Origin: Cyanophora paradoxa | Lineage: Eukaryota > Glaucocystophyceae > Cyanophorales > Cyanophoraceae | Assembly (NCBI GenBank): GCA_004431415.1 | Contig: QPMI01000400.1 | Location: 124,001 to 188,000 of the forward strand | Direction: 5' to 3' | DNA length: 64,000 nt | Shown: one piece after another, positions 45,930 to 57,155 of the stretch | How positions within the stretch are numbered: position 1 is the stretch's first letter | Layout: each line of letters begins with the position of its first letter | Made by a program: the position numbers and the translations under genes | The notes under the pieces: model-generated | The model's database searches: none | Told to the model about the DNA's origin: nothing | What the model saw: only the letters and a program-made list of their open reading frames with translations

Positions 45930-47077
45930 TGCCGCGTCGGCCGCGGCCGCCGACGAGCCGCCGCCCCTCGAGGAGGTCCCGGAGGCCGCCCCCGCGACCC
46001 CCACTGCCGCCGCCCCGCCTCCCGCCGAAGCCGCGCGGCCCCGCCCGCAGCGCCGGCCGCCTTCCCCCCGCCTCGCCCCGACTCCGCCGGCCCCTCAGCC
46101 CCCACTTCCGCTCCCGCCACCGATCGCACCGACTCCGCTGCCCCTGCCGCCGCCTCGCGGCCCGCCACCGAAGAGAGTCCCGCCGCGGCCAACGCGCCGG
46201 CGCCGCCTCCCGCGGAGCCGGCGGTAGAGGCCCCCGCCGCACGGAAGCGGGACCTCGACGTCGCTGACATCATCCGCGCCGCCCTCTCCCGCCCCGCCCG
46301 CCCCGCGCCGGCCCCCGAAGCCGCGGCCCTGGCCCCGGCCCCATCTATGCCTTTCGACCCGCCCGCCCGACCCGTCTCGCCCCCTCCTGCGCCCTCCTCT
46401 CCAGCACCGCCCCCTCCTGTCCCGCCCGGTGCGGCGTCGTCCGACGCCTCTCCGGCCCCGCCACCGCCACCCCCCGCCGAGCCAGCTCCGCCCTCAGCTC
46501 CAGCACCAGCATCCGACGCGAGAGGCGCATCAAAGCCCCGCCTCGCCCCCGCATCGCCAAGCGCGCCCTCTCCCGAGACATCTCGAGGACAGGCGAGCAT
46601 CCCGCGAGCAGGAAGAAGGTCGGCCTGTGCTCCGGCCCGGCGTCTCGCTCCCGTCCGTCGGCACAACGGCTCAGGCGGCGCCGTGGAAGGACTGCTGCTG
46701 GGCCCGCCCCCGCCGCTGCCCGAGGGGGCGCGGGAGGCCCTTGGAGAGGAGGCGGGGCCGTCCGAGTACGAGCGGCACGTCGCGCGCAGCCTCGCCGTCG
46801 AAACCGCGGGGGCGCGGCCGGCGCCTGCCGCTCCCTGGACCGCCGCAGAGGACAGCATCTTGCAGGAGGCCGTCCGCAGGTCGGCGCGGCCCGCCTTCTT
46901 CCAGGGGGCTCGCAGTCAATTTGACTCGACCGGCGGCGCAGGCTGCGGTTCGACTTCGAGCGTGCGGCGCGCGCCCTGGGGGGGTCCCGCTGCGCGGCGG
47001 CGTGCCGCCTGCGCTGGGCCGCCCTCGAGGCCGCTGCAGCTGCAGCTGCGGACGCCGGCCCCTGGTTCCTCTACTAG
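43425..47077 (+). CDS. DNAAF1: Dynein axonemal assembly factor 1 (LRR protein, ODA7/LRRC50) with long tail ending in a Myb-like module
   Basis: DNAAF1 is a cytoplasmic factor that preassembles outer and inner dynein arms for motile cilia. The start [20 protein letters not shown] leads to [11 protein letters not shown] 13-nt microexon (43762-43774) is needed to give [18 protein letters not shown]. The leucine-rich repeats follow: [92 protein letters not shown]. The LRR cap and family hallmark are [20 protein letters not shown]. The second half is a low-complexity Ala/Pro/Glu-rich tail containing a GCC repeat. It ends with [13 protein letters not shown] joined to [20 protein letters not shown] and CRLRWAALE, a Myb/SANT-like helix set, stop at 47075-47077. 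Exon joins in the low-complexity middle are uncertain. Confidence 0.87.
45840..45945. repeat. GCC trinucleotide repeat encoding poly-Ala
   Basis: A near-perfect GCC array of roughly 30 units lies in the low-complexity region of the DNAAF1 gene. Depending on frame it encodes poly-Ala or poly-Pro; the DNAAF1 frame most likely reads poly-Ala. Confidence 0.85.
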
Positions 47078-47487
47078 CTTCGAGCGCTTGCCATAGCGCG
47101 CGATCGCAAAATTAACGACCCCAGAAACATTTCAGAAGGCCTCTAGCTATAGGGCGGAAGAGCCGTACGCGTGCCACGGTGCTTTCTTCAGTGGGCGGCC
47201 GCGGTGTGCGGTATTCAGTCGGAAGTACGTACCCAGCGTAGGCCGAAGTCGGAAGTACGTACCCGGCCTAATCCGTTCGCACCAATTTGCAAACACCACG
47301 CGGGCGCACGAGCGCAGCGCACGACAGTGTGCGATCTCCTGCCTGCTCTATAACTACGCCAGCGGCCTAGGCCTCCCTGCAGCGCTCAATCGCCGCGCGC
47401 TCTCCCTCCTCTCGTTAGCAGACCCGCGCTCCGATCACAGCGCGCAATCGTCAGCTCGTCCGTTGATGCGCTAGCGATGCAGGCCCA
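47078..47487. other. Spacer between DNAAF1 and the PMT gene
   Basis: About 410 bp containing the 3' end of DNAAF1 and the upstream region of the PMT gene. Besides the 18-bp direct repeat at 47217-47264, nothing was recognised. Confidence 0.45.
47217..47264. repeat. Perfect 18-bp direct repeat with palindromic core upstream of PMT
   Basis: AGTCGGAAGTACGTACCC occurs at 47217-47234 and 47247-47264, a 30-bp period. Its core GTACGTAC is self-complementary. It sits about 225 bp before the PMT start and could be a paired binding site for a dimeric regulator. Confidence 0.7.
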
Positions 47488-49994
47488 ATGGAGTCGCTGA
47501 GGCGGCGCCACCCGAACGCGTCGCCGGCCGCGGCCGAGAAGCGCGACTCGCCGGCCGCGCAGGCTCCCGCGAGCGACTTCGTGCACATCAGCGCAAGCGA
47601 GGACAAGCCATCAGCCGTCGGCAGGCGCTCGGCCTCCCCGATGACCCCGCGAAAGCGCTCGCCGTCGCCGTCTCGCGACATCTCGCTGCTGCGCGCTCTG
47701 CGCACCGCTCCTCCGCCGCAATCGGTGTTCCACAACAGCACGTTCGGGCTTCTTCTCATCGTTCTGACCGCTGCGGCGGTCACCCGGTTCCTCCTCATCG
47801 ACTATCCTGACGTATTTCACTCCTCGCACGCGTTCCAGAGAACCGCCACTCACGCTGCTGTCGCAGTCCGTGGTCTTTGACGAGGTTCACTTCGGCGGCT
47901 TTGCGAACAGGTCCGGCGCCCGCGCGCGCGTGCTGCGTCCCGCGGCCCGCCTCCCTCCGGCCCTGCCACCTTGATGCGCGCGCCCGAGCTCGGCAGGTAC
48001 TGCGAGGGGCGCAACTTCTTCGACATACACCGCGCGCCCCGGCCTCGTCCCCCGCCGCGCCCCCGCCCTCCCCGCACCGGCGTCGACGGCGCCGCGCGCG
48101 CGCAGCGCCGCTGGGGAAGCTGATCCTGGCGGCGGCGGCGCGCATGCGGCCCGAGTACAAGTGCGACTTCAACTTCGGGGCGATCGGGAACAGGTACTCC
48201 GAGAACAGCACGGGGGTCCCCTACGCCCTCCTCCGCTCCTTCCCCGCCGCGTCCGCACCGCACCCGCGCCCGCCTCCCCGCCCGTCGCTGAGGCGCCGGG
48301 CAGGGCGAGCGTGGCGAGCGCCGGGGTGGTGTTCGCGCTGGGGCGGCGGCTCGGGATGTCCCCCGCGACTTCGACGCTGGCCGGCCTCCTCTTCGTCCTC
48401 GAGCCGGCGATCCTCCTGCAGTCGCGCCTCGTCCTCATCGACTCCTTCCTGCTCCTCTTCGCCCTCGTCTGCCTCCTCGCCTCGTTCTCGTCCGCCCCCC
48501 GCCCCGGCGCCCGCCCGCGCCCCGCCGCCCACGCGCGCCGGCCGCAGCCTCGCGGAGCACCTGCCGGGGGCGGGGAAGGGCCGGGAGCCCTTCACGAGGC
48601 GCTACTGGGCGTGCCTCCTGGCGACGGGCGCGGCGGCGGGCCTCGCGGTCAGCGTCAAGTGGACGGCGCTCGCCTCGCTCGCAGCTGTCGGCCTCCACCA
48701 CGCCGCCCTCGTCCGCCCCCGGCTCCTTCAAGGGCCCGATCGGTCAAGGGCTGACCCAGCGGCCCCCGGGTCCGCAGGCCGTGCTGACCATCCGCGCCTC
48801 CGCCCCGGGGCGCCCCGCCCGCCTCGCCTGGGCCGACGCCCTCACGGTGCCATGCGCGCCCCCCTCTCCCTCCCCTCCCAGCCCTGACGGCGGCGGCAGC
48901 GGGGCGCGGCCCTCATCGTCGTCCCATGCGCCGTCTACCTCTGCTTCCAGCGCGCCGCGCCGCCCCCCCGCGCCCCGCGCCGGCCCCGCGCGAGCTGCCG
49001 GCCCGCCCTCGCAGGTGGCTCCACTTCGCGGCGCTCCCGCGGAGCGGCCCCGGGGACGCCTTCTACACGCCGGCCTTCCGGGCGGCGCTGGAGGGGGGCC
49101 TGCGGGAGGGGGAGACGCTGGAGGGGACGCCCCTCCCCTTCCTCGCCCGCGTCCGCGAGATGAACCGCGTCATGTTCAAGTCCAACAGCGGCCTCCGCGC
49201 CACACAGTGACCCCTCTCCCGCCCGCACCCTCGCCCGCCCGCCTCACCCGCCTCGCGCAGCCCGTACCAGTCCGTGTGGCACGAGTGGCCCCTGGGGCGC
49301 GGCTCCATGTTCTACTGGAGCGGCGCCGCCCAGCCCGAGACCTGGCCCAACGGGCCCGCCCCGCCCCGCCCCGCCCCGCCCCGCGTCGCTCCGCCCCGCC
49401 CGAGCGGGCCGCGCAGGCAGCCGAAGGAGCGGCGGATCTTCCTGCTGCTGAACCCCGCCGTGGCGTACCCGGCCGCCGCCGCCCTCCTCGCCTTCTGCGT
49501 TTTCGCCGCCTATAAGGTCCGCCGGCGCCTTGCCCCGCCCGGCGCCCAAGTCGAGGCCTAGGGCGGGCGGGCGGCAGGTGCTCTTCGAGGTACCGTTCGC
49601 GCCGGGGACGCTGCGGCTGCTGTGGACGGGGGCGCTGCTGCTCGCCTCCTTCGCCCTCAACCTCCTCCCCTACGCCCTCGTCCAGCGCTCCACCTTCCTC
49701 TACCACTACTTCCCCGCCCTCCTCCCCGCCCTCCTCCTCGCCTGCGCCCTCCTCGAGCACGCCCTCCGCGCCCGCCCCGCCCTCCGCGCCGCCGCCTGCG
49801 CTGCCGCCGCCGCCGTCGCCGCCGCCTTCTTCGTGCGCCCGCCGCTCGCCGGCGGCCTCTAGATCTACCTCCCCGCTGACGGGGGGCCGGGGCAGGTGTA
49901 TCTGGCGCCGTTCGTGTACGCCCTGCCGCTGACCCCGGAGGGCCTCGCCGCCCGCATGCGCTTCTACCACATGACGGGGCCCCCGCCCGCCTGA
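47488..49994 (+). CDS. Protein O-mannosyltransferase (PMT/POMT, GT39 family), MIR domain not seen
   Basis: PMT enzymes sit in the ER membrane and transfer mannose from dolichyl-phosphate-mannose to Ser/Thr. The cytosolic N-terminus is Ser/Arg-rich. The first helix is GLLLIVLTAAAVTRFLLIDY. The first lumenal loop VVFDEVHFGGFANR holds the catalytic Asp-Glu pair, and NFFDIHPPLGKLILAAAARM-type sequence gives the conserved HPPLGK. Helices include LEPAILLQSRLVLIDSFLLL and SVKWTALASLAAVGL. The central lumenal loop has GDAFYTPAFRAALEGG and HPYQSVWHEWPL. The C-terminal helices include PYALVQRSTFLYHYFPALLP, as in all PMTs. The usual MIR repeats of fungal and animal PMTs are absent from the central loop. 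The stop is at 49992-49994. Confidence 0.9.
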
Positions 49995-50203
49995 GCGCCC
50001 CGAGACGAGCTTCGAACTTCATGCTCAGACGTCGGCGTCACGGCGCGCTTGGAATGGTCAAAGCAGAGTATCCCAGACTGCAGCGCCTTTTGGCTCAACT
50101 GCAGCGCCTGCCTTATTTTTGAGCTGGCCGCAACCTGTCTCTGGTTAGCTCCAATCTGACTCATCGCAATTGTCCGCAAAGTCTCGAGCGGCACGGGGGC
50201 CAG

Positions 50204-53200
50204 CTAGTGGCGGGGGGCGGGGTTGCCGAAGTAGGGGGCGAGGGCGCGCTGGACGGCCTCGTGGACGGCGGCGCGGAGGGCGGCGGGGAGCGCCTCGACG
50301 CGCTCGACGAGGGGCCCGAGGGCGGCCTCCTTGCCGGCGGCCGAGCCGGCCCCCGAGGGCAGCTCCGCCGCGAAGAAGGGCGCCTCCTCCCCCAGCAGCT
50401 CCCCGTCCTCCCCCTCCTCCTCCCCCTCCTCCTCCCCGAAGCGCGCGTAGGCCCCGGGGCGGCCCCCGCCCGCCTCCTTCCGCGCCCGCGCCGCCTTCAC
50501 CTGCGCCGCCGCCGCCGCTCGGGCGCGTGCGGGGGCGGCGGGCGGGCGGGCGGACCGCGGAGAAGGCGGCGAGGGCGGGGCCGGGGCGGAGGAGGAAGTA
50601 GAGGAGGGAGAAGGGGGCGAGGAGGAGCAGGACGAGGAGCGTGGTGATCGCCAGCCCGGGCGTCGAGCTCGGGTAGCTCCGCCTCGAGTCCGCTGCCGCC
50701 GCGTCGCCGAGGCGGGGCGGGCGGGGGCGCGGCGGGCGGGCGGGCGGGCGCACCGAGGCGCCAGCAGAGGAAGGGGGTGTCGATGAGGGCGCGGAGGAGG
50801 TTGAGGGGCGGCGGCACGAAGAGGGTGTCCTTGTTGAAGGCGAGGACCGTGTGCGCGAAGCGCGCCCGGTACGCCTCCTGCGAGCGCGACGCCACCGCCT
50901 CGTACGTCCCCGTGAAGATCGCTGCGGCGCGGGGCCGGCGGCGCTCAGCCTCGCGCGGCGTGGGGCGGAGGCGGCGCACCGATGAGGAGGTTGAGGAGGA
51001 GGATGACGCTGACGAGGGCCCAGAGGGCGAGGAGGAGCTGCCCGGCGACGGGCGCCGCCGCGTCGAAGGCCCCGAAGTCGACGTCGCCGAGGGCGGCGCG
51101 CAGGACGACGCCGGCGGTGCCCGAGATGGGCGTCGGCGCCCCGTCGACGACGGTCCCCGCGACGCCGTGCAGCGTCACGACGAAGCCGCAGGCGACCACC
51201 GCGAAGAGCACCGCGAAGGTCGCCACGTCTGCCGGCCCCGCGCGGTGAGCGCCGGCGGGGCGAGGCGGAGGCGGGCGCGGGGAAGGCGCGCCGGAGAACA
51301 TGCCACCGACGATCTGGACGAGGGGCCCGAGGCGCGAATGCAGCTCAAAAACCCGAACGAGGCGTACGTACAGCAGCACGCCGTCTGCCGCGCATCGGGC
51401 CGGGCGGGGAGCGGGGAGCGGGGCGGGGCGGGGCGGGGCGGACTGCAGGCGAGGATGTCGAAAGCGAGCATGGCCTGGTCGTGGTCGCCGCGGGTGGCGG
51501 CGAGGAAGCGGAGGGCGAAGGAGAGGAGGAAGGTGGCGGCGAGGGCGCAGTCGAGGAGGTTCCAGGGGGACCTGAAGTAGGCGCGGCCCTCGTCCAGGAG
51601 CTGCCCCGCCTCGTACTGCACGAAGGCGAGGAACCAGAGGAGGAGGAGGAACTCGCGGGGGCGGAGGTCGACGGTCGGGAGCATGAGGACGCGGGTGTAG
51701 ATGGCCACGAAGGCGAGGTAGAAGAGGAGCTCGAGGCAGAACTTGCCGCGCGGCGCCGCGAAGAAGCTCCCCGCCGACCCGTCGCACAGGTTCAGCGGCG
51801 TCCCGTACGGCCGCACCACCAGCGACGAGAGCGTCGCCGTCCCTGCGCCCCGGCGGCCGGCTCGGGCAGAGGGAGGGCGGAGGGGCGGGGCGGGGCGGGG
51901 CGGACAGGAGGAGCAGCCGCGGTCCCAGAGGCGGTCGACGAGGCGGCGGACGGCGTCGTGGGCGAGCAGCTTCGAGGCGTCCAGCTCCCGCGCCAGGTCG
52001 ATCGGGCACGGCGAGACCGCCGGCGCCCCCCGCCCGTCCACCCCCAGCTGCTTCGCCACCGCCGCCTGCACCTGCCCCCACCCGCCTCGGCGGCCGCCCT
52101 GGGCGGGGCGGGGCGGGGCGGGCGGGGCGGACGCGGTCGGGGTGGGCGGACTCGGCGACGCCCTCGATGATGGCGTGCGAGAGGGCGAGGCACTCGTCGG
52201 CGCACTGCTCGAGCTTCGCGGGGTCCTCCGCCCGCCCGGGGCCCGCCCCGCGCCCCGCCGCCCGCTCCGCCTTCTCGCGGAAGGCGCGGGCGAAGAGGAG
52301 GGCGGCGAGGACGCCCTCCTCCGAGCCGCCGGCGAGGGCGGCGAAGGGCGCGCGGGCGCCGAAGGGCTCCTTGGGGCGCGCCTCGCCGGCCACGAAGTAC
52401 TCGACCATGCGCTCGAGGTGGGCGCCCGAGCCGGCGGCGCGCGTCTCCCGCCCCGACGCCGGCGCCAGCGCCAGCAGCGCCGCGTCCGCCTCGCCCTCGT
52501 CGCTCGCCGCCTCGGCGCAGTCCCAGTGCCCCCGCCAGGCCGCCCACTGCACGGCGCTGAGGTTGTTCCTGTCCTTGACGTGCGGGTCGGCGGCGGCGGC
52601 GCGGAGGGCGCGGGCGACGTCTGTGCGGCCCTTGAAGCAGGCGTAGTGGAGCGCGGTCCAGCCGCCGGCGTCCTGCACGCCCGTTTCCGCCCGCGCCTCG
52701 TCCACCAGCTGCTCCACCACCCCCTCCGCCCCGGGGTACAGCGACGCCCACATCAGCGCCGTCATCCCCCGCCGGTCCTGCTGCAGAGGTCACCGGGCGG
52801 GCGGGGGGTGTCCGGCGCGGGGCGGCCCGGCGGGGCGACGTCGACGCGCCTGGGCGTTGACATCGGCGGAGCGGGAGGCGAGGAGGGCGGCGAGGCGGCG
52901 GTTGCCGTTGCGGGCGCAGTACATGAGCGCCGTGCGGCCCTCCGCGTCCCGCGCGTTCACCTCCGCCCCGGCCCCCACCAGCTCCCTGCCCGCCGTCAGC
53001 CCGCTCCCCGCGGCCGAGGCGGGGCGGGGCGGCGGACGCGGCGAGGGGCTCGAGGACGGGGTCGTCCGCCTGGGCGATCGCCATGAGGAGCGTGCGCCCC
53101 GTCTTCGCCTCCCGCGCCTCCCGCGCCCGCCGCACGCCGGCCACCGGCGCGCCCCGCGAGAGCAGCAGCGCGCAGGCGGCCGTGTCGAGGCGGGCGGCGG

Positions 53201-54534
53201 CGGCGGCGAGGGGCGGGACGGCGGAGGCCTCGGGGCGGCGGCGGCGGGGAGGCGCCGCGTTCGAGGAGGAGGCGGGCGGCCTCGAGCTCGCCGCGCTCGA
53301 GCGCGTGCACGAGGGCCGAGCGGTGGGCCCCGTCCCGGTCGTTGATGTTCCCGTTGTACGCTGCGGCGGCGATCAGGCTCGGGCGGCCACGGGGCGCGCG
53401 GGCGGGCGGGGCGCGCGCCGGCGAGGAGGGCCTCGAGGCAGCGGGCGCTGCCGGAGCCGGCGCCGAGCATGAGGCGGTCGTGCCGTCCGCGTCGGTGAGC
53501 GTCGGGTCGGCCCCCGCCTGCAGGAGGACGCCGAGGGTGGAGACGGCCCCCGCGGAGGCAGCGAGGTGCAGCGGGCTCCGCCGCTGGTTCGAGATAGCGT
53601 TCACCGCCGCCCCCGCCCCAGCAGCGCCTGCGCCGCCTCCGCCGCGTCCACGCGCGCTGCCGGCCCCGTCAGCGGCGCGGCGGCGGCAGGAGGGGGGCGG
53701 CGGGCGGGCGGCGCTCACCGGCGGCGTGGAGGGCCGACTCGCCGCTGGCGTCGCGGGCCTCCGGGTTGGCCCGCGCCGCGAGCAATGCCTTGACCGCCTC
53801 CGCGCGCCCCGCGTACGCCGCCAGCATCTGCCCCGCCCCGTCGGCCTCGGATGCGGCGCGGGGGCGGGGGGCGGGGGTGGGGGCGAGTGGCGGCGCACGA
53901 GGGGCGTCTCGCCGCTGGCGTCGGCAGCGTTGGCCATGGCGGGGGCCTGCTGGCAGCAGCGCCGCACGAGCTCCAGCATCTCGGCGTCCTCCGCCGCGTA
54001 GTGAAGGACCGTGCGCCGCGTCGCCTCGTCTGCAGGAGCCGACCGCACGTCTACGCCCCGCTCCAGCAGCTCCGCCACCTCCTCAGCGTCCCCCCGCCGC
54101 GCCGCCTCCAACAGCAGACCCGCGTTTGGCGGCGGTGAGGGCGCCCCCCGCCCCACCGGCGGCGGGCCTGGCGGCGGCGGCGGCCGGAATGAGCCCGTGG
54201 CTCCGGCGGGGGGAGGGCCTGCGGGCGGCGCCGGCTTGAAGCGCGACGCGGTCCCGCCGGATTGGAACTGCGCGCGGAGCGCCTGCACCGAAGTGGCCGA
54301 CGAGTTGAGCGAGTCGAGCTCGCCCCCGCCGACGGGCGCGTAGCCGACGTGCGCCCTCGGCGACAGCGGATCAATGTACGCCTCGCCCTGCGGTTGCATC
54401 GCTGTTCCGATCCCGAAGCTCCTCCGCGGCCCCAGGCCGAAGTCCTGCACGGGCACTCGCGTAGCCCGTTCCGGCGAGGCGTACTGTTGCGTGCCGCCGT
54501 AGCCCGACGAGGCGGACGCGTAGCTCCCCAGCAT
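50204..54534 (-). CDS. Ankyrin-repeat TRP-type cation channel
   Basis: This large protein has about ten ankyrin repeats followed by a six-helix channel domain, the layout of TRP channels. The start at 54534 gives a Gly/Ser/Pro-rich N-terminus. The first ankyrin repeat is AGLLLEAARRGDAEEVAELL, and others are TALMYCARNGNRRLAALLAS and GWTALHYACFKGRTDVARAL. The channel part has ELLFYLAFVAIYTRVLMLP, REFLLLLWFLAFVQYEAGQL, WNLLDCALAATFLLSFALR, VLLYVRLVRVFELHSRLGPL (S4-S5 region) and VATFAVLFAVVACGFVVTLH. A pore-like loop (VVLRAALGDVDFGAF) precedes SVILLLNLLI joined to AIFTGTYEAV, the TRP family's last helix and exit. A charged tail ends FGNPAPRH at 50204. It probably conducts calcium or sodium at a cell or ciliary membrane. 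Confidence 0.9.
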
Positions 54535-54817
54535 CTTAGCCCTCAGTCTGAAATTAGTCAGCCGCTAAGCTGGTTGCGCCCTGCAAGGCTGCTAATCAGC
54601 CAGAGCGAGTGAGTGCTCCGCGGTCGCCTTGCCAGGCGCTTGATGTCGTTACCCGAGCTTTAGCTAAGCTGAAGAAACCTCGTCGTGGGGCTGGCGGATG
54701 CCAGGCGGCCGAGAGGCCGTTGCTTTCAAGAAGCCCGGGTAGGGGTTTATTTGAGCCCCAATGGTTTTCCACCTTGTGGCTCGCGTGTGCCGGTCGAGGC
54801 TCCGCTGTTGCAGCTGC

Positions 54818-55266
54818 TAGCATGATCCTGCCGTCGCGGGCCGCGCTGCCTTCGCCGTCGCGTCAACTTTCGGGGTTGAGCCAAGTCGCAGCAGATGCAG
54901 AGCGAGAAAGCACACTGCAGCGCAGTGCGCATCCATTACACGACGCCCGTTCTCTTAAGGTACGCTGCAGATCCCGACTCCATTGAGCTCCCTTCGGCAA
55001 GTCGCCGACAACCTAAGCTTCTCGGCGCGTGAGCCGCCCTGGCATGCAGCCCTGAAGGCACGTCATAAGCTCTCATGTTTGGCGCAGGGAGCTCATTCAG
55101 CCTCGCAAACTGCTCTCGAGCTCCCATATCCTGCCCGAGTCATAGACTCATAGCATGATTTTACCGTGGCAGGCCGGCGCTGCCTTCGCCGTCGCGTCAA
55201 CATTCAGGGTTGAGCCAAGCCACATCAGATGCAGAGCAAGAAAGCACACTGCAGCGCAGTGCACAC
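54818..55266. repeat. 116-bp direct repeat, two diverged copies
   Basis: Copy one spans about 54818-54933 and copy two about 55151-55266. Both start TAGCATGAT, share GCTGCCTTCGCCGTCGCGTC and GTTGAGCCAAG, and end AAAGCACACTGCAGCGCAGT. They differ at scattered positions, so the duplication is not recent. The shared end contains the palindrome CTGCAGCGCAG. Confidence 0.8.
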
Positions 55267-55577
55267 CCACTCCGCAGTGCGCGTCACTCCTCGTTGCCCC
55301 GATCTGAGACTGTCACATGCATGGTTCTGCTTCCGGCAAGGCCAACTTTTGGCAACGCCCAACACTGTCCAGTGACACAATGCTGTTGTGCTCGCCCCAT
55401 ATGTTGAGCTTGACTGCCTGATGTTGCTTGTAACTTGAGAGGCCCAGATCTTGTCACTTTGCAAGGTGCACACCCAGCATTGTGCCTCTTGGCCACTCAC
55501 AAGGGGGAGCAGTTATAGGATACCTCACACCTCGCAGAACAGCCCCTAATGCAAGGGGACTCTCCTGACAAGGGGCG

Positions 55578-55652
55578 TGCATGGCACGCCAGGACTCCGG
55601 ATCCGAGAACTGATGTGTATATGCACCGCTAGGAGTCCTGGCATGCCATGCA
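55578..55652. repeat. Short inverted repeat (21-bp arms)
   Basis: TGCATGGCACGCCAGGACTCC at 55578-55598 pairs, with one or two mismatches, with the complement at 55632-55652, leaving a 33-base loop. The word ATGCACCGCTAGG is repeated beside the right arm. Confidence 0.75.
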
Positions 55653-56545
55653 CCGCTAGGGACGGGCCACAGTCCCTGTGCCCAGCTGCAGAGAGCAAGA
55701 AGAGAGTATCTATGCAGAGACCCACAGGACCCCTACCATGGAGAACCCCGAATCCTGGATCGACCTGCTCCCTATCAAGCCGCCCCAGATAACACAAGCA
55801 GAAGCAATAGCATGTGCAGTCGCTGTACAGGACAGTGCCCTCGTCATCCATACCATCATGGACGCCATATATCATGCTTCGCTCACCGTGGCACATGTAC
55901 ACCAGAGAAGAAGAAGAAGAAGAAGAGTATGTATAAGACACTCCCAAGCCAGCCAAACAGTTATTACGAAAGGCGAAGGACCCAAAGGCCCAAGGCACAT
56001 GTACACCAGAGAGAGAGAGAAGAGTGACCATTCTTTTCAATTATTATAAGAATTATAAGAGAGAGAGATCACGATCAGAAGCAGAAATTATGCAGATGTC
56101 TGCAGTCTTCCCCATATAGGGTTCAACGACCAAGACTTCAGTTTTTCAATTTCCACCTGTACCATTTCCACCGCTATCCCCTTTTTATTTCTTCAGCTCT
56201 ACTAGTCATGAGGAGATCATTCGTTTTTATTCAATCCGTATACCGTAAAACACAATATTATGACAGGCAGATTTATGTCGTTATAAAATCCAAGCCTTCT
56301 CTATGCGAAATATGACGTCCCAAAATTATGTCGGCATGAAATTTTCAGGCTTATATGGGACGGTAAATTTGATTGGGTACCACTGAGCGTCCCCTACTAT
56401 GACGGTCCCAAATTATGTCGTTATCTCACGTCCAAGGTGACATAATCTGGGGATGACATAATAAAGTACAGAGCCCTTGCTGTAACTCAGCAGATTACTC
56501 ATGAGTCTGCCACACAGGCTCAAGCCCAGTCTTGTGAACCTGCAA

Positions 56546-57155
56546 ATAAGCGCTCTCGTCTTTCGGGTCCCGAGTTTAATGGTTCTTCTGTTGGTATGAC
56601 TGATGCTGCTTTGATGGTTAATACCAGGGTCCAGGGTCCTGTGTGCGGTTCCGCTCACTCCCCACGCTAGTGGGTCCCTGACGGGCCTTGCTCGTTCCAT
56701 TTGGGGCCTCTGCGGCTGTGTCATACCCAGTCTTTTGCTTCATCTCTCTCTCCAGTCTTGCTGGCGTGGATGTGTCTACTGCATTTCTCTCTCTTTCAAA
56801 AGACTGGGTATGACAAAGCCGCAGAGGCCCCGAATGGGACGTGCAAGGCCCGTCAGGGACCCACTAGCGTGGGGAGTGAGTGGAAGCCACGTACAGGACC
56901 CTGGGCCACCACCCCCAGGGCGCCAGCAGAATGAAAAGGCAACCTATGTGGACACCCGACGGCGCCACAGAGGAAGAGCCTGAATCCCCGTGACGGCCCG
57001 CTCCCTGTCGGGCGGCCCGAGGGTATCAGGGTTTGCCCCGGGCAAAGGAAGGACACAAGCTCAAGTGTCACTCAGGATTACTCATTAAAAGCAGCATCGG
57101 CCATACCAACAGAAGAAAAATAAGACTTAGGATCAGAAAGACGAAAACGCTTACT
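56546..57155. mobile_element. Fold-back element or inverted retroelement remnant
   Basis: The left segments 56546-56617 and 56633-56737 reappear inverted as 57087-57155 and 56797-56902. The inner arms (about 105 bp) flank a 59-bp pyrimidine-rich centre. The outer arms are separated from the inner ones by 184 bp of unrelated DNA on the right only. The left outer arm (plus) and right outer arm (minus) can both be read as similar short peptides, KRSRLSGPEFNGSSVGMTDA and KRFRLSDPKSYFSSVGMADA. Silent-type divergence suggests the sequence once coded, perhaps for a retroelement structural protein. Confidence 0.6.

Noticed and set aside
55546-56040. 164-codon minus-strand open frame in the repeat region
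   Set aside because: It runs through simple repeats and an inverted repeat, with no domain and no codon bias like neighbouring genes.
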